Program-made: the position numbers and the translations under genes
The notes under the pieces: model-generated
What the model was told of the DNA's origin: nothing
The model's database searches: none
What the model saw: only the letters and a program-made list of their open reading frames with translations
NCBI GenBank assembly: GCA_003550325.1
Contig: QKWP01000135.1
Coordinates: 186,659-250,658 of the forward strand
Length of the DNA: 64,000 bases
Direction of reading: 5' to 3'
From: Gigaspora rosea
Lineage: Eukaryota; Glomeromycota; Glomeromycetes; Diversisporales; Gigasporaceae
Shown: piece after piece, positions 45,020 through 57,404 of the stretch
Position numbering within the stretch: the first letter of the stretch is position 1
Layout: the number at the start of each line of letters is the position of its first letter

Positions 45020-45904
45020 TGATGCTTAACATGAGTAAAAGTTCATTCCCGTCATTTTTAATTAGTGCACCAAGATTATTTAACATTAGTTTTGTATATT
45101 TTCGCCTTTTTCTTCTTTTACATGTGTTTGAATTCTTCGTCGGAATAGTCAAAATCTGCACTCTTCCGATATAGCTATTTCCTCTCCAGGAGGTTGTATT
45201 ACCCGCGCAAATTAGTAAAATGCGTTACAAGTGCCCCTTATCTAGTTAGCTTTCTATATAATTATAATTTGTATTACTTCATGATATGTATAGCGTAAAA
45301 AGCTTGTGTGATAGAATTTCCACATTTATAATTATAATCAAAATTTGTATTGTATTAATTATCAAAAAGAAACGTTATCAATGAGTCTAAAAACAACAAA
45401 AAAGTATTGCTATTAAAGTAGAGTATATTATGAGTATAAAGGGTAAATTATTAAAAATTCAATTATATATTTAAAGCATTGTTTTTGACCTGAACAAGGT
45501 TCAATTCTGAAATCTCATTTTTTTTAATTGATTTTTAAAATTTACTCAACTTGTTTCCTAATTTTATTTACAATACATATAATTTATTAATTTACTCTGC
45601 ATATATTTAATTTATTTTATTAATTAATACCTTTTAATTGTTCTATAATTTTACTTCATAATTTTATTACTCACTTTTCAATTTATTAATTACCTCTTAT
45701 AATCTATTTATTTATTTATTTTTATTGCTGTCTTTATTTAATTTATTATCCCAATAATATAATTTAATTATAAAAGTTATTTAATAGTATTTATTGCACC
45801 ACTCTAATATTGATTTCAAATCTATTTACACTTATTTTTTAAGATTAATTTTATAACATTAAAAACTACTTTTTTATATATACTGGTAACAATACTATTA
45901 TAAT
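45020..45904. other. AT-rich stretch, likely 5' part of the hAT transposon
   Basis: No gene was found. A weak inverted match between about 45478-45525 (TTGTTTTTGACCTG ... GAAATCTCATTTTT) and about 48440-48492 suggests the ends of the hAT transposon, but no target duplication was found. Confidence 0.35.
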
Positions 45905-48094
45905 AGAAACTGGTAAAAATCTTCGTAAACGTTCAAGTCAAGAATTTGAAAATTTGCAATCTAATAGTGAAAGTGATCAAGTAACAGATTCAGAATCTGA
46001 AATTATCCAAGTACAACTGATACTTCTATTGGTCAGACTTCAACAAGCAAATCTATTATCAAAACCAAAAAAAAAGGTCTAGAAAACGAGGATTAATTTG
46101 GAACTATTATAATGAAAATATTGATCCTGTTACAAAAATTAAAACAGATATATGCAAAGTTATTGTTAAAAAAGGAAATAAAGAAGTTGAATGTGGAAAA
46201 GAAGTAACTTATAACAATTCTACTAGTAATATGTGGACACATTTATCATCAATACATGGTATAATTCGACCTTCCAAAGCTGCTAAGCTTATGATCTCTA
46301 CAAAAAAAAAACAAACCAATCTACATTAGAGTCAATATTTCAAAATGCATCTAATAATCCAAAAAGAAAAAAAGAAAAAGACCAAGCTTTAGCTGAATTT
46401 ATAATTTATAATTCTCAACCATTAACTATTTTATCTTCTCAAAAATTTATTGTTTTTTGTCAAGCATTAGATCTATACTATCAAGTTCCAAATGATAAAG
46501 CACTAAAACATATGATTAATGAAGCTTATTTGTATAATAAAAATTTATTATGTGAAATTCTTGAAAAAAGTGCACTTACTGTATCCTTAACATGTGATTT
46601 GTGGACTACAAGAAGCAGACAAGGTTACTTGGGTATTACTTGCTACTGAATTGATAATGAAATGAATCTACAAGAAATAATATTAGGAAATCAATATTGT
46701 GAATATCCACATATAGCTGAAAATATTAAAGAAGCTTTGTGTACAATAATTAATGAATGGAAATTAAATGACAAAGTACTAACAATTACAACTGATAATG
46801 CCAAATCTATGATTAAAGCAATTGATCTAATGGCTGATAAAAATATTGTTTGAATTCCCTGTACAGCACATACTTTACAATTGTGTATTGGAAAAGGACT
46901 AATACTAGCAGAAATATTAATTGCTCATGCTAAAAGATTAATTTCATTTTTTTCTACCCCTAAACAAAATCAACGATTAGAAAAAGTTCAAAAAAATATT
47001 TTAAAAAGACAAGAAAAAGAATGTTTAAAAGATACTCATAAATATCTAAGAACAATTCAAGATGTTGAAACATGCTGGAACTTTTCTTATTTAAGTTGGA
47101 AAAGTCTTTTAAAGTTCAAAGATGTAATTATTATTATTAAAACATCTATTGCTCAAGAGCGTGATTCTCAAACACAAAAAGATTCAAGACGTCTTAATAA
47201 AATTATGTTAAATGATGATGAATGGACTGTTTTAGAAAAATTAGTTAAAGTTTTAGATCCATTTGCAGCAGCTACTGATTTACTTGGTGGAAGTACTTAT
47301 AGTACTATTGGATTTATGAATCCTATTATTGCTCTACTTAAAAAACAAACAGAAAATGCATGGCTAATGGAAATAAATACTGAAGAACTTGTAGATTTAA
47401 CAAATGAAGATACAGCATTAGATGATATTGGATTTGTTGATGATTTTGAATAAGATGAAAATGAACAACCTAAAAAATGAAAAATTCTTATTAATACACC
47501 TCAGGATTGTAATGATTTGGATTTAAAAGTTCAAGCAGCATTATATTGTGCATTAGAAAAATATTGGGATATACCAATAGATAATACAATACTATATGCA
47601 AGCTTATTAGATCCATGGTGCAAAAAATTGGATTTTATATCCTCAAAAATTAAACAACAAGTTATTTAAAATTTTCAGCAATTATATAATGAACAAAAAG
47701 ATACTCAAAATAATTCAGAAATAGAAACCATACCTGCTAATATAAATGAAGATAATAATTTTCAAACAATGTTATTTAATATGATTTCATCTTGTAATTC
47801 AGAATTAGAAACTAATGAGTTCTCAAGTTACCAACAATTAACTGAACTTCATTCCAAGCAAGATCCACTATTGTGGTGGAAAGTTAAAAAGAATTATATA
47901 AAATTCTATATAAATTGGCTCGCAAATATCTTGCAATTCCAGCAACTTCTACACCTAGTGAGAGATTATTTTCAGCTGCAGGAATAATTATGAGTCCACG
48001 ACGTACACTTCTTAGACCAAAGTTATTTGGATAGATGCTATTTTTAAAACGAAATCAAGAATATTTAAAATCAATTTGGCCTAATAATGATTAA
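45905..48094 (+). pseudogene. hAT-family transposase with BED zinc finger, decayed
   Basis: Blocks in hAT order are present. A BED-type finger (about 46085-46275) has CKVIV, ECGKEVTYNN and WTHLSSIHG. SLTCDLWTTRSRQG near 46590 gives the first catalytic Asp. TITTDNAKSMIKA near 46785 gives the second. PCTAHTLQLCIGKG near 46858 gives the CxxH pair. DPFAAATDLLGGSTYSTI is near 47258. The C-terminal dimerisation region (about 47870-48094) has LARKYLAIPATSTPSERLFS in shifted frames and ends FLKRNQEYLKSIWP. The longest open pieces are 46662-46853, 46881-47453 and 47769-47987. Stops break the frame near 46649, 46852, 47479, 47670 and 48033; three replace expected Trp codons. Frameshifts lie near 46010 and 47900. 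The element is defective. Confidence 0.8.
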
Positions 48095-49401
48095 TTTAAT
48101 AAGTTCAACTATTTAACAATTAAATAATTCTTAAAATATTGCAATTCTTTAAAATTTTCTTTTTATTATTATTTATTAATGCTATTATTATTAAATATAT
48201 ACTGTATTATTTATATATATCATTATCATTTGATTAAAATAAAAATACAAAACTAGTTTTTAAACATAATCTAGTTCAATAAAATTAAAAGCTAAAAAGT
48301 GATCTTTTCTAATTTATGAATTTTAATTGTATATATTCTAATTTTATTGTATACAAATAAAGTTACTAAAATATTTGAAATTTATAAATATAAGTAAAAC
48401 AAAATAAAAGCTCATATTCTAGATTCTTTAATAATTGAAATTATCAAAAATGCAGATTTCAAACTTATAAATTACTAGTCAATAACATTATAGGGCCTTT
48501 AGGTCTTTAATTAATAATAATAAAATTAATACCAGGAATGGAGCAAAGCACAAAATCAACTATAAAATACCAAAAATTTCAGTAAATTAAGAAAAATTCT
48601 ATCAATTTTTTGATAGTTAGAAATTTATATTTGTTTAAAAAAATTGACACTTTCTTGCATTATAACTAATTACTACTTCATAGATCTTAAATACCATTTA
48701 CTAAAAATTAATAAAAAGATCACTGAAAAAATATCGGTATACATCATGCTACAATTTTGTGCTCAGGAACGAAGTAATATCGAAGATATTATATAGTGTA
48801 TGGTTATATTGTAAATTAAATGGTGTACATACACAAAATCTTGCATTTTATTGGATAAATGCATATCATGAAGCAAGGGTATAAATACATATAGAAATGG
48901 GTTAAATTGATTACATATGATTATTTAATATTAATAAATTTTTGTAGATAAATAATAATAACTTAAAATTTAAAGCTTTTGATATTTGTCTAATTTAAAA
49001 AAATTGTTCAAAAAAAAAATAAATAAATAAATAAAATACGTATCTTAGATCAATTCTTGATCACTTTAAGATGAATTAAAATTTGTATCGATTCTCATAA
49101 GTAATTGATGTTAATGTTGTAGGTAGAAATGGAATTTAAGTGGATTCAGAATTTATATATAAAACTCCATTTTGGGGTTAATTTTATCATATGTATACTC
49201 TAACCCTAATAAAACTAGAAAATTCCAAATCTATTTAAATTCCATTTCCACTTACAACATTAATACTAATCTAATCGATAATTAATCGCCCAATCACCCA
49301 TCACTAATCACATCCGATGTAACATTATGAATTATTTTTCGTCTAGATTTTTGTAAGGCGATTTCTATTTGGTGGGCAGAACTAACAAAATGAATTTGTT
49401 T
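48095..49401. other. AT-rich stretch without a gene
   Basis: A short inverted repeat AACATTAATATCAATT-like / TTGATGTTAATGTTG lies near 49110-49260, with ATTTAAATTCCATTT / GGAATTTAAGTGGA around it. It is possibly a small MITE (about 49100-49265). No gene was found. Confidence 0.4.
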
Positions 49402-49577
49402 ACAGCTGTTTCATAAATTCTGGAACATCTGGCAAAAAATTTATTAGCCGAATATTTGCCAATTTAATAAGTTTATGATTTTGGTAATGATCACTGCCGA
49501 ATCAAAACTTATTGAATCAGTAAATATCTGGCTAGTAAATTTTTGCCAGATGTCCCAGAATTTATGAAAACAGCTGT
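49402..49577. mobile_element. Tc1/mariner-like MITE, copy 1
   Basis: The inverted ends of about 60 bp contain CAGCTGTTTCATAAATTC and its complement, then CTGGCAAAAAATTTA / TAAATTTTTGCCAG. TA lies on both sides. The length is 176 bases, with GATCACTGCCGAATCAAAAC in the middle. Confidence 0.72.
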
Positions 49578-49930
49578 AATCCCGGATCCATTCCACATTT
49601 TCCAGTTAGAACAGTATTTTCTGTTCTATTTCATATCCCCGATTATTAACAAAAAAATTATTAGTAAAAGAAAGAAAATCAGAAAAATATGGAAAAAAAC
49701 CAAAATACTTATCTTCCTGGTCTATATCTCTATACACCAGCTTATTTCACACTTTCCCGACTTATTTCTCTCAGTGGAAAATAAGGGTACTATTCTTTAT
49801 TTTGTACGATGTAATAACGGCTAATATAATTTTGTAGTGGTGTTTTTTTTTTTTTGATCTAAAATAAAAATAAATAAAAATTAAAATTAAAAAAAATGAA
49901 AAAAAACAATTGAAAAATAAAAAAAAAGAC

Positions 49931-50107
49931 TATAGCTACTTTCATAAATTTTGGAACATATGGCAAAAAATTTATTAGCCAAATATTTGCCAATTTGATA
50001 AGTTCGTGATTTTGGTAATGATCACTGCCGAATCAAAACTTATCGAATCAGTAAATATTCGGCTAGTAAATTTTTGCCAGATGTCCCAGAATTTATGAAA
50101 ACAGCTG
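49931..50107. mobile_element. Tc1/mariner-like MITE, copy 2
   Basis: This is the same element as copy 1, inside the second block of the segmental duplication. Its left end has diverged (AGCTACTTTCATAAATTTT), while the right end is intact and followed by TA. Confidence 0.7.
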
Positions 50108-50716
50108 TAATCCCAGATCCATTCCACATTTCCCAGTTTAGAACAGTATTTTCTGTTCTATTTCATATCCCCGATTATTAACAAAAAAATTATTAGTAAA
50201 AGAAAGAAAATCAGAAAAAATACGAAAAAAACCAAAATACTTATCTTCCTGGTCTATATCTCCATACACCAGATTATTTCCCCCTTTCCCGGCTTATTTC
50301 TCTACAGTGGAAAATAAGGGTACTAGTATTTTGTGCGATGTAATAATGGCTAATATAATTTTATAGTGGTCTTTTTTTTTGGCTGAAATTGCTTGGTTGA
50401 AACTCCTTTGGAAACTTTTAAGCAAATTTGTTAATTTAAAAATACTATCTATAGGTGCGACAGAACAATTTTTAAAGCGGGGCAAACGTAACAAGTTTTT
50501 TGGCTCGCCACTATGCTGATAATAATCTCCATTTAACTAATGAACTAATCTAAATTGAGAAAAAGACCATTTTGAGGCAAAATTCATGTTTCTAATACTT
50601 TAAAAAACAATCTTCTTCATATGCTAATGATATAACTAAATCCAAGAATGGAACTTATACCATTTATTTTTGATTAATAAAAATAAAAAATTAAAAATAA
50701 AAAAAGATGATAAAAA

Positions 50717-50895
50717 ACAGCTGTTTTCATAAATTCTGGGACATCTGGCAAAAAATTTACAAGCCGAATATTTACCAATTTGATAAGTTTGTGATTTGGT
50801 AATGATCACTGCCGAATCAAAACTTATCAAATCAGTAAATATTTGGCTAGTAAATTTTTGCCAGACGTCTCAGAATTTTTTATAAAAACATCTGT
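50717..50895. mobile_element. Tc1/mariner-like MITE, copy 3
   Basis: It has the same ends and middle as copies 1 and 2, but the surroundings differ. It is therefore an independent insertion rather than part of the duplication. Confidence 0.72.
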
Positions 50896-53065
50896 AACTT
50901 GCACCTAGTTTGATTTTCAAAGTGCAATACTTGATTCTTGTATTAATACTTGATTCTATATTAATACCCGGAATCATATACTCTACTGTCAAAATTCAAT
51001 TTCCCGGTTCCACATTTTCCGCATTAACAGATATGGAAAGCCAGTATGGAAAATCAAAAAATTTTGCTACAAATTAGCATTTACTCTACTTAGCAGCAAG
51101 CTAATTCGTATCAAATATTCACGAACACATAGTGTGCAGGTTTGCCTAATCAAAGAACAATAGTGTTTATGATTAAAGTCAGGATAATACCTTTAAAAGG
51201 TTAAATTCATATACACACTCATGCTTACCAAACAAGCGATTAAACATTCACAGTTTGAACATTCTTCAATCTGTAATTTGAAAATAGCAATAATTAAAAA
51301 AAGTATACATTTTCCCACACAAGAACAAAGACGGACGATATAATAAAAATAAAAAATAAAAAAAACTGAGATTTTTATCTTTTCTTTATTCAGTTAGTCT
51401 CGAAATAAGTTTTCACGCATATTATGCACATCACTGCAATTCAAATTCATAAGGAAATTGCATGAACGCCATCGCTTTTACATTAGGAAGGAAAAGGAAT
51501 TAATAATACTGTTATTCTCACATTTATGTGACATAAATGTACATACGCGTCAAAGTCATGAGCTATGAATTTATGAGTATATGCATGGCTAGCCAATTGT
51601 ATATATACTTTGCTTTTACCGTTTTCACCATATATATTAATACAGATAATCTATAGATAAGGCCATACAAATTTAATTACTTGGTTTTCATAACATGTAT
51701 CTTTTTAACTGACCCGGCCGGCCGGCTTTTTTTTTTAAATTTCATATATAAAATTTTATGAAATTTTATATAAATTTTTTTTAAAATCCCACCCGGTTAT
51801 TAAAACATATAAAAAAAATTTTTTTTGAGGTTTCCAAATTTCGACCCGGCCGGATTATGAAAACCAATTGATTAATTTTTCGTGGCCTAATTATCCGAAC
51901 TTAAAGTAACTATCCGGATAGATTATCTGTTGAACAAAATTGTTATCTGTTATCTGTATTATCCAGATAATCCAGATAAAAAATTAGACAGATCCGAACA
52001 CTACTTTAGCCATATTGCTGTTATCCCGTATGTAGCAATAAAGTAGTAAGTCGTAAGTGTCGTATGCCGTAACTGGTATTGTATGCCATAAAGTTGTTTC
52101 ACTGAAAAAATCAGAAAGTAAGCACGAGGGACATTCGAATCTGATATCTTCTCAGATCGATGTTATCTGAGTATTTATATAGCATAAAACCAGAATTTTT
52201 GGGTTTAAGCAAACTTAAAAAAAAATTATTGTCGGTGCTAGTGAAATAGCTTCGTAGCGAGTGTTTCTTCAAGAAATCCAATTGCATTATGTTGCATCAC
52301 ACAAATAAAAGGTAGGTTAATTGAGAGTTGAAGTACTATCTACCATATAGTAAGAGGTATTGTACTGCTTAATTCATGAAGCTTAACATTATTTTTCTCT
52401 TTTATTATTATTATTTAAATAATGAACTTGGTTATTTATTTGTAGGTTTTTGCAGACTGTTTTCGAAAGGAGTATATGTTCTTTAGAAGATGTTTGGTTC
52501 AATAGAAACCGTTTTATATATACGATAATATAGCTTTGTTAATTATATAAAATTTTAAAAAAAATAATAATAAAGGACATGTAACTTGTTATCAAAAATT
52601 TTTTTAATTAAGTTTTTGCATTTTGTAAGTTGTATTATAATTTGGATAAATAATTTTATTCTTTACAATGTGAAATTTTTAACATATTGTAATATTTGAA
52701 TTGCGCCCGTTAATTGGTTGAGTTGTTTAACTATTATCGATCTGTTTTTACGAAATGCATATAAATGAGAAAGTCCCTGTCCTACCTTGATCATATGGCA
52801 TTTATACGGCATTTATATGGTATATGATATTTATACTACTTACGGCATTTATATGGCATGCAACACTTCTACTAATATGGCAAAATGTGCTATATACTAT
52901 AGTAGTTGTGCCGAGGGTAGCTACCCTCAAGATTCTAAATGTTTGCAGCTTTAGTGGTTAGATTTCGTAGTTATAATTATTTCAGATTGAATTTGCTATA
53001 TACACTTAATTTATATATTTATGCGTTATTTTCTGTATTAATTATATTACTATATTATAACAATC
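50896..53065. other. AT-rich stretch with repeat fragments
   Basis: A small element at about 51682-51870 has TTGGTTTTCATAA / TTATGAAAACCAA inverted ends and GACCCGGCCGG words. ATTATCTGTT / TTATCCAGATAA words occur at 51915-51985. GGCATTTATA words repeat at 52795-52860. No gene was found. Confidence 0.45.
51682..51870. mobile_element. 189-bp MITE with GACCCGGCCGG subterminal words
   Basis: Perfect 13-bp inverted ends TTGGTTTTCATAA are followed inside by GACCCGGCCGG on the left and CGACCCGGCCGG before the right end. The centre is AT-rich. No clear target duplication was found. Confidence 0.6.
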
Positions 53066-53675
53066 ATGACAAGTAATACTAATAATAAAACTGATCGAAG
53101 TGAAATACTTGCTCAATTATATGAAGTGTTTTTATATAAGAAGAAGGATATAATAGCTATTCAGGAAAAACTCGGTATTAATAGTAATACAAATCAAGCA
53201 ATAGTGCATCAAAGCAATAAAGCAAAAACACTTGCTGATTTATACGAACTATTGTTAGAAATAGTAGAAAATTTAATACCAATACAGGAAAATCTCAACA
53301 TTGATGGTAATCCTGTTCTAGCAATAGAGTACCAAAGCAATAAAGCTCGTGTGGCTTCTACGGATATATCAATTGGGGAAATACATAATTTGCTTTTATG
53401 TTTAGAAGAAGATATAATAAGATTCATAAAAAGCTTGATATTATTGGATATTCTAACCAAGAAAGGGCAGAAGAAGCTAATAAAAATGCAAGAGCGTATC
53501 TCTGAAAGTTTGAGAAATTTCACGGTCCCTTAGAAGATAATCCAGGTGTGATATTACCAAAATATGTTGAAATGGGGGTAAAGAAAATTCAGTTTACTAG
53601 AGAGGGACTTCCACTATTTCCAAACCTTACTCCTCAACAATTGCACAAAGTTTTTGTAAAAAATTCAGCAAGCAC
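53066..53675 (+). pseudogene. hypothetical protein with two internal repeats, broken
   Basis: The frame starts MTSNTNNKTDRSEILAQLYE. It holds two related segments of about 45 residues: LAQLYEVFLYKKKDIIAIQE ... HQSNKAK and LADLYELLLEIVENLIPIQE ... YQSNKAR. A further coding-like segment with KFHGPLEDNPGVILPKYVEM and LTPQQLHKVF follows to about 53675. The gene is broken, with about two disruptions. No domain is recognised. It lies next to the recombinase-helicase cassette but on the opposite strand, so membership in that element is uncertain. Confidence 0.45.
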
Positions 53676-53764
53676 CAATTAGTGCCCATGTTTAGAACAA
53701 GTTAGCTAATTTATATTCTTTTTGTCACACAAAAATATACAGGATCAACAAAAAATCTTCTGAG

Positions 53765-54200
53765 TTGCCTCAAGTTTATTAGCGTTTTGATAATACCGAT
53801 CTTTAGCATATTTTACAAATGGTCCATCAACTCGATAAAGCCATTTAATTACTGCATACTGGATTACTTTAGCAGAATTTATTCGTTTTTGGCATAAATG
53901 ATATATTCGCTGGATGATAGTTGCTAATCAATTTTTTATATACAAGGTTTTAAAATATGCTACTTGAATTTTATAATCCCTAAATTTATTGCGAAGCAAT
54001 GTCTCTCCGGGACTAGAGTTGTCAGATACAGTATATATTCATTTCTGTTAGATTGTTTTTTTTACTCGGAATACAAAATTTTCCCAATGATCATTACTAT
54101 TAATTTCATATCCAGAAATAAATAAATATCTACATATATAGTTGGGTGAATGATACTTCGCAAATTGTAACCAAGCTTCTGGCATTTTAAAATTATTGAT
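53765..54200 (-). pseudogene. unknown coding block downstream of the recombinase
   Basis: The minus strand reads ATIIQRIYHLCQKRINSAKV and KWLYRVDGPFVKYAKDRYYQ near the 3' end, and NSNDHWENFVFRVKKT further 5'. It is coding-like, with no domain recognised. It is part of, or adjacent to, the recombinase-helicase fossil; broken. Confidence 0.4.
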
Positions 54201-54359
54201 ATAGTTTAACTCATATTTGGTTAACATGTATTGGGTATAATTATTTTTTGTTTATTCTTTACAAATATCTTGAATATTAAGCATGTTTATATTTCAATTT
54301 TATTAACTAAGACTTTTTACTTAATACCATCTAAGGTTAAAAGAAAAAAATCAATTTTT

Positions 54360-54521
54360 AGTACCTCTGGTACTTGCTCCACTAATGATACCACATCCTC
54401 ATCCTCATCTGGGTCTGGGTCTGACTCTGACTCTGAATCGTCTAATGATGATAAAGATTTTACTGTAGATATAGTAGATGAAAACCATTGCTCTGCAATA
54501 AAAGTGAAGAAGCATGATTAG
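54360..54521 (+). repeat. Ser/Asp-coding microsatellite
   Basis: CATCCTCATCCTCATC-like and TCTGGGTCTGACTCTGA-like short repeats (about 54393-54445) give a SSSSSGSGSDSDSESS stretch in a 96-residue frame (54231-54521). The frame as a whole is not convincing as a gene. Confidence 0.5.
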
Positions 54522-55599
54522 TTATTATCATTATAAAGTCGGAATGGTCTTGCTTCTTCAGAAGTTTGTTCACGCTTGTGATAATTTACCACAACGTAAT
54601 TTTGTACTGGTGAACTATGGTTATTGGCGTTGTGGCATAGACACTCTCTAGTGATTGTCATTACATGTACTGGATTTTGAGCTCCACGTACTATAGCCCC
54701 ATAAACTGCACCTAATTTACACAAGTGACAAAAGATTAAATCATAGTCTTTTAAAAATCCATTAAACTATTTACATCCAGGTTTTCCTGGGTCACCGATT
54801 CGCCCAGAGGATATTGCATACTGGATCCAGGTATGTAATTTTTTGGCCTGTTCTTTGTTTTTCTCCAATAATCTAAATTTTCTAGGAATATCTGGCTGAC
54901 CTCAATTCTTCGCATAACCCGTTACTCCAGCATCTGTAATATGTAAAGATGTAAGTTCAGCAGGGCGTATACAAAGCATTATCATAACATCTGCGAGAGC
55001 TTGTAAATCGGGCGGAATAGAAATATCATACTTATCTAATCTTTTCTTAACTGATTCCAAAGTGAAATGATCGGGATAATCAATTCGTTTAACTTCAGCT
55101 TTTATTTGTTGATCCTTTTGAATCTCATTTGCTTCTTTTGTAATATCAGAAAATTTTGTGGCTTCAATTACCTCAGGTGATGCATTAAGACTTCTTAATT
55201 CTCTTTGAAGTCGGAAAAGACGTGATGAGCTGGCATTAGCATTTGGTGCTGAATTGGCCAAAGCACAAGTTTTAGCTTTTACATCACTAGCACTAAAATT
55301 ATCTTGTAAAATTCGATGTGCTATCTCTCTGATAGTTTCTACTTCTGATTTTTCTGGAGTTTGTTTGGAGGTTGCAATATTTATAGTTTTATTTTTCCGC
55401 TTTTCTGATTAGGTATTAATATACTTACCTGCTCATTACTAAATTTAAAGTCATTCCAAAGGCATCTGTATGCCTAATTCCGCTTTCTATCATCAGTAAG
55501 ATTCTCGAGAAACTCTGAAGTGTATTGACTGAGATCGGTCACACTCATCTCGGAGCTAAGATTGTATTTTTCTACGATTTTATTTGCAATAGCTGACAT
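54518..55599 (-). pseudogene. tyrosine recombinase (integrase) of the fossil element
   Basis: The N-terminal piece starts MSAIANKIVEKYNLSS at 55599. The central piece (55261-54902) ends ADVMIMLCIRPAELTSLHI, where the Arg of IRPAEL fits the first catalytic Arg box of tyrosine recombinases. The C-terminal piece (54724-54518) has HSSPVQNYVVVNYHKR, where a Tyr of NYVVVNY fits the nucleophile region. The pieces lie in the right order with family-like spacing. Such enzymes integrate or excise circular DNA at short target sites. The copy is broken; the assignment rests on motif order. Confidence 0.6.
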
Positions 55600-55886
55600 G
55601 ATTGAATGTTATAATAGGTCAAGTAGTTTATGAACACTATAGAAAATATTTTTCAAATCGAAATTAATTATACTTTTCCTCCTATACACAGAAAAAAAAG
55701 AGTTTATGTCTACCTATAGGGTAACTAGGATGTCGATTTGAAATTTACTAATATATAGGATATAACAAAAAAATTTATAGAATTTATAGCTTTGGAGTTG
55801 TTATCTAGGCTATATTAAAGTTTATAATTTATTTTTATTTTTTATAATGCTTGGAATAGATTTCAATATGTTTCTATACTTATGAA

Positions 55887-56308
55887 CTATTTCTTGTAAA
55901 TATTGGGTTTATTTTCCATTATATCAATCAGTGGGATCATAGCTGAATGAGACAAAGCATTCATGAATCTAATTTGTTCAAGATAGTAATAATCCATAAC
56001 ATCTGATAATTGTAGAAATTCAGCTAAATCCTTTATGTATCTAAAACCATTGCGCATCAGTTTGTGGAATGTTGGTCCGTTGTGATCGATCTCTCTCTTG
56101 GTTAATAAGTTAACTACTTTCTGGGGTGTTTCCATTGGGTATGTGGTATATATAGTATCACATTGGTATTCTTTATTATATGTGATACATTTTCTTCACC
56201 AATATTCAAATCAATTTTTATATAACGTTTTCTTACAAATTTTGAATATTCTGTTATACTTGTAATAAAGTGGAAAAATTTGAAATAAATCGCCTTACTT
56301 GTATACAT
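55887..56308 (-). pseudogene. small unknown frames between recombinase and acidic protein
   Basis: Two short frames (56308-56114 and 56135-55887) read in the same direction as the cassette. The second has LTKREIDHNGPTFHKLMRNG and YIKDLAEFLQL, helical and possibly DNA-binding. No family was recognised. Confidence 0.35.
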
Positions 56309-56766
56309 GTTAAAATAGATGGAAGTGTTTGTAGCTGAGTCTGTACTTGTCTAACCGGGTGCGCTCTTTATTGGAAATTGGGTACTAATAAATTGTTAAA
56401 ATTGGCTTGTAGTGTATATGAGAAACTCACTTTATCTTATACAGGCTATTGCTTTAAACATACCAATAAATTTTATCGCCAGGCCGAGAGGGAGAGCAAA
56501 AAAATGCTTTTATTAATTCAACTTCTTCAACTTTTAATATATAGATAATTCATTTTGGGGGAAATAGCACTATGTTCTTGAGTATCACAAAAACTAGTAT
56601 ATATTGGAAATTAGAGTTTGTATAATATTTTTATCTGAAAATTTTATATTAACTAGTTTGTAGGAGCAAAAAATCTCCCTATCTGCGAAATTCACCTGCC
56701 TATTCGCTCTTTAGTATGTTTAGTCTTACCATAAATATCTATTTTCTTAAAGTATCATTATTTTGT

Positions 56767-57225
56767 TTATTCATTCCTTATTATTATAACTCCTTGCTCG
56801 AGGGTTGCCATCGTCTTCATATAGTTGGAGCATAATTTTTCATATATTAATTGTTCTTGTCTAGACATGTCCATCAATGTATTTGGGTCATTATCAGTAT
56901 CTTTTGCAAATTGGATCATGTCTGCGTCCAAACATAATCTATCATGGTATATATATGCTAAATCCCTATCTTTTTCAGTAATAGTAACGAACTTATCTGG
57001 GTCTTCACTGTGATCAACTGCCCATTGCCTGGGACATTTTTCCCTTTCTGCTCGGGGTATATATCCAGGTGGGTATATTTTCGATTGGGTATTAACTTTT
57101 TCATTGCTGGGTTCTGGTTCATCACTACTAGGTTCAATAATTTTCAGAGATTTAGATTTATCGTCTGATGGTTCTACGTGTTTGGTCTCTGGGGTCGTGG
57201 ATATATCAGTAGACTTAAATGACAA
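56767..57225 (-). CDS. acidic hypothetical protein of the fossil element
   Basis: A 152-residue frame starts MSFKSTDISTTPETKHVEPS. The first 50 residues are Ser/Glu/Asp-rich and probably disordered. The C-terminal half has IPRAEREKCPRQWAVDHSED and AYIYHDRLCLDADMIQFAKD, compact and conserved-looking. It lies directly downstream of the helicase in the same direction. No function can be assigned. Confidence 0.45.
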   Translation of the reverse strand: MSFKSTDISTTPETKHVEPSDDKSKSLKIIEPSSDEPEPSNEKVNTQSKIYPPGYIPRAEREKCPRQWAVDHSEDPDKFVTITEKDRDLAYIYHDRLCLDADMIQFAKDTDNDPNTLMDMSRQEQLIYEKLCSNYMKTMATLEQGVIIIRNE

Positions 57226-57404
57226 AGCAACTGAATATTCTGGTTTGGGAGGTGTAACAATTTGAGGTACATCGAATGCAGGAATATCTGTGAATGTGTT
57301 GGTAGATATTTTGGCCTAAGGTGTATCTGAAAATTCCTCGATGTCACAAACTGTTTCACGTAATCTGTTCATAATTTTGAATTGATCAAGGATATGGGGG
57401 GACA

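Larger units (their letters stand above)
49402..50385. repeat. segmental tandem duplication, about 450 bp, period about 530 bp
   Basis: The block starting with the TA-flanked MITE and running through TCCATTCCACATTT, CTTATCTTCCTGGTCTATATC and GGCTAATATAATTTT occurs at about 49402-49850 and 49931-50380. Identity is high, with small indels. The copies are separated by A-rich low-complexity sequence. Confidence 0.8.

Noticed and set aside
54231-54521. 96-residue plus-strand frame with Ser/Asp repeats as a host gene
   Set aside because: The convincing part is only a microsatellite; the N-terminal part is AT-rich chance sequence.
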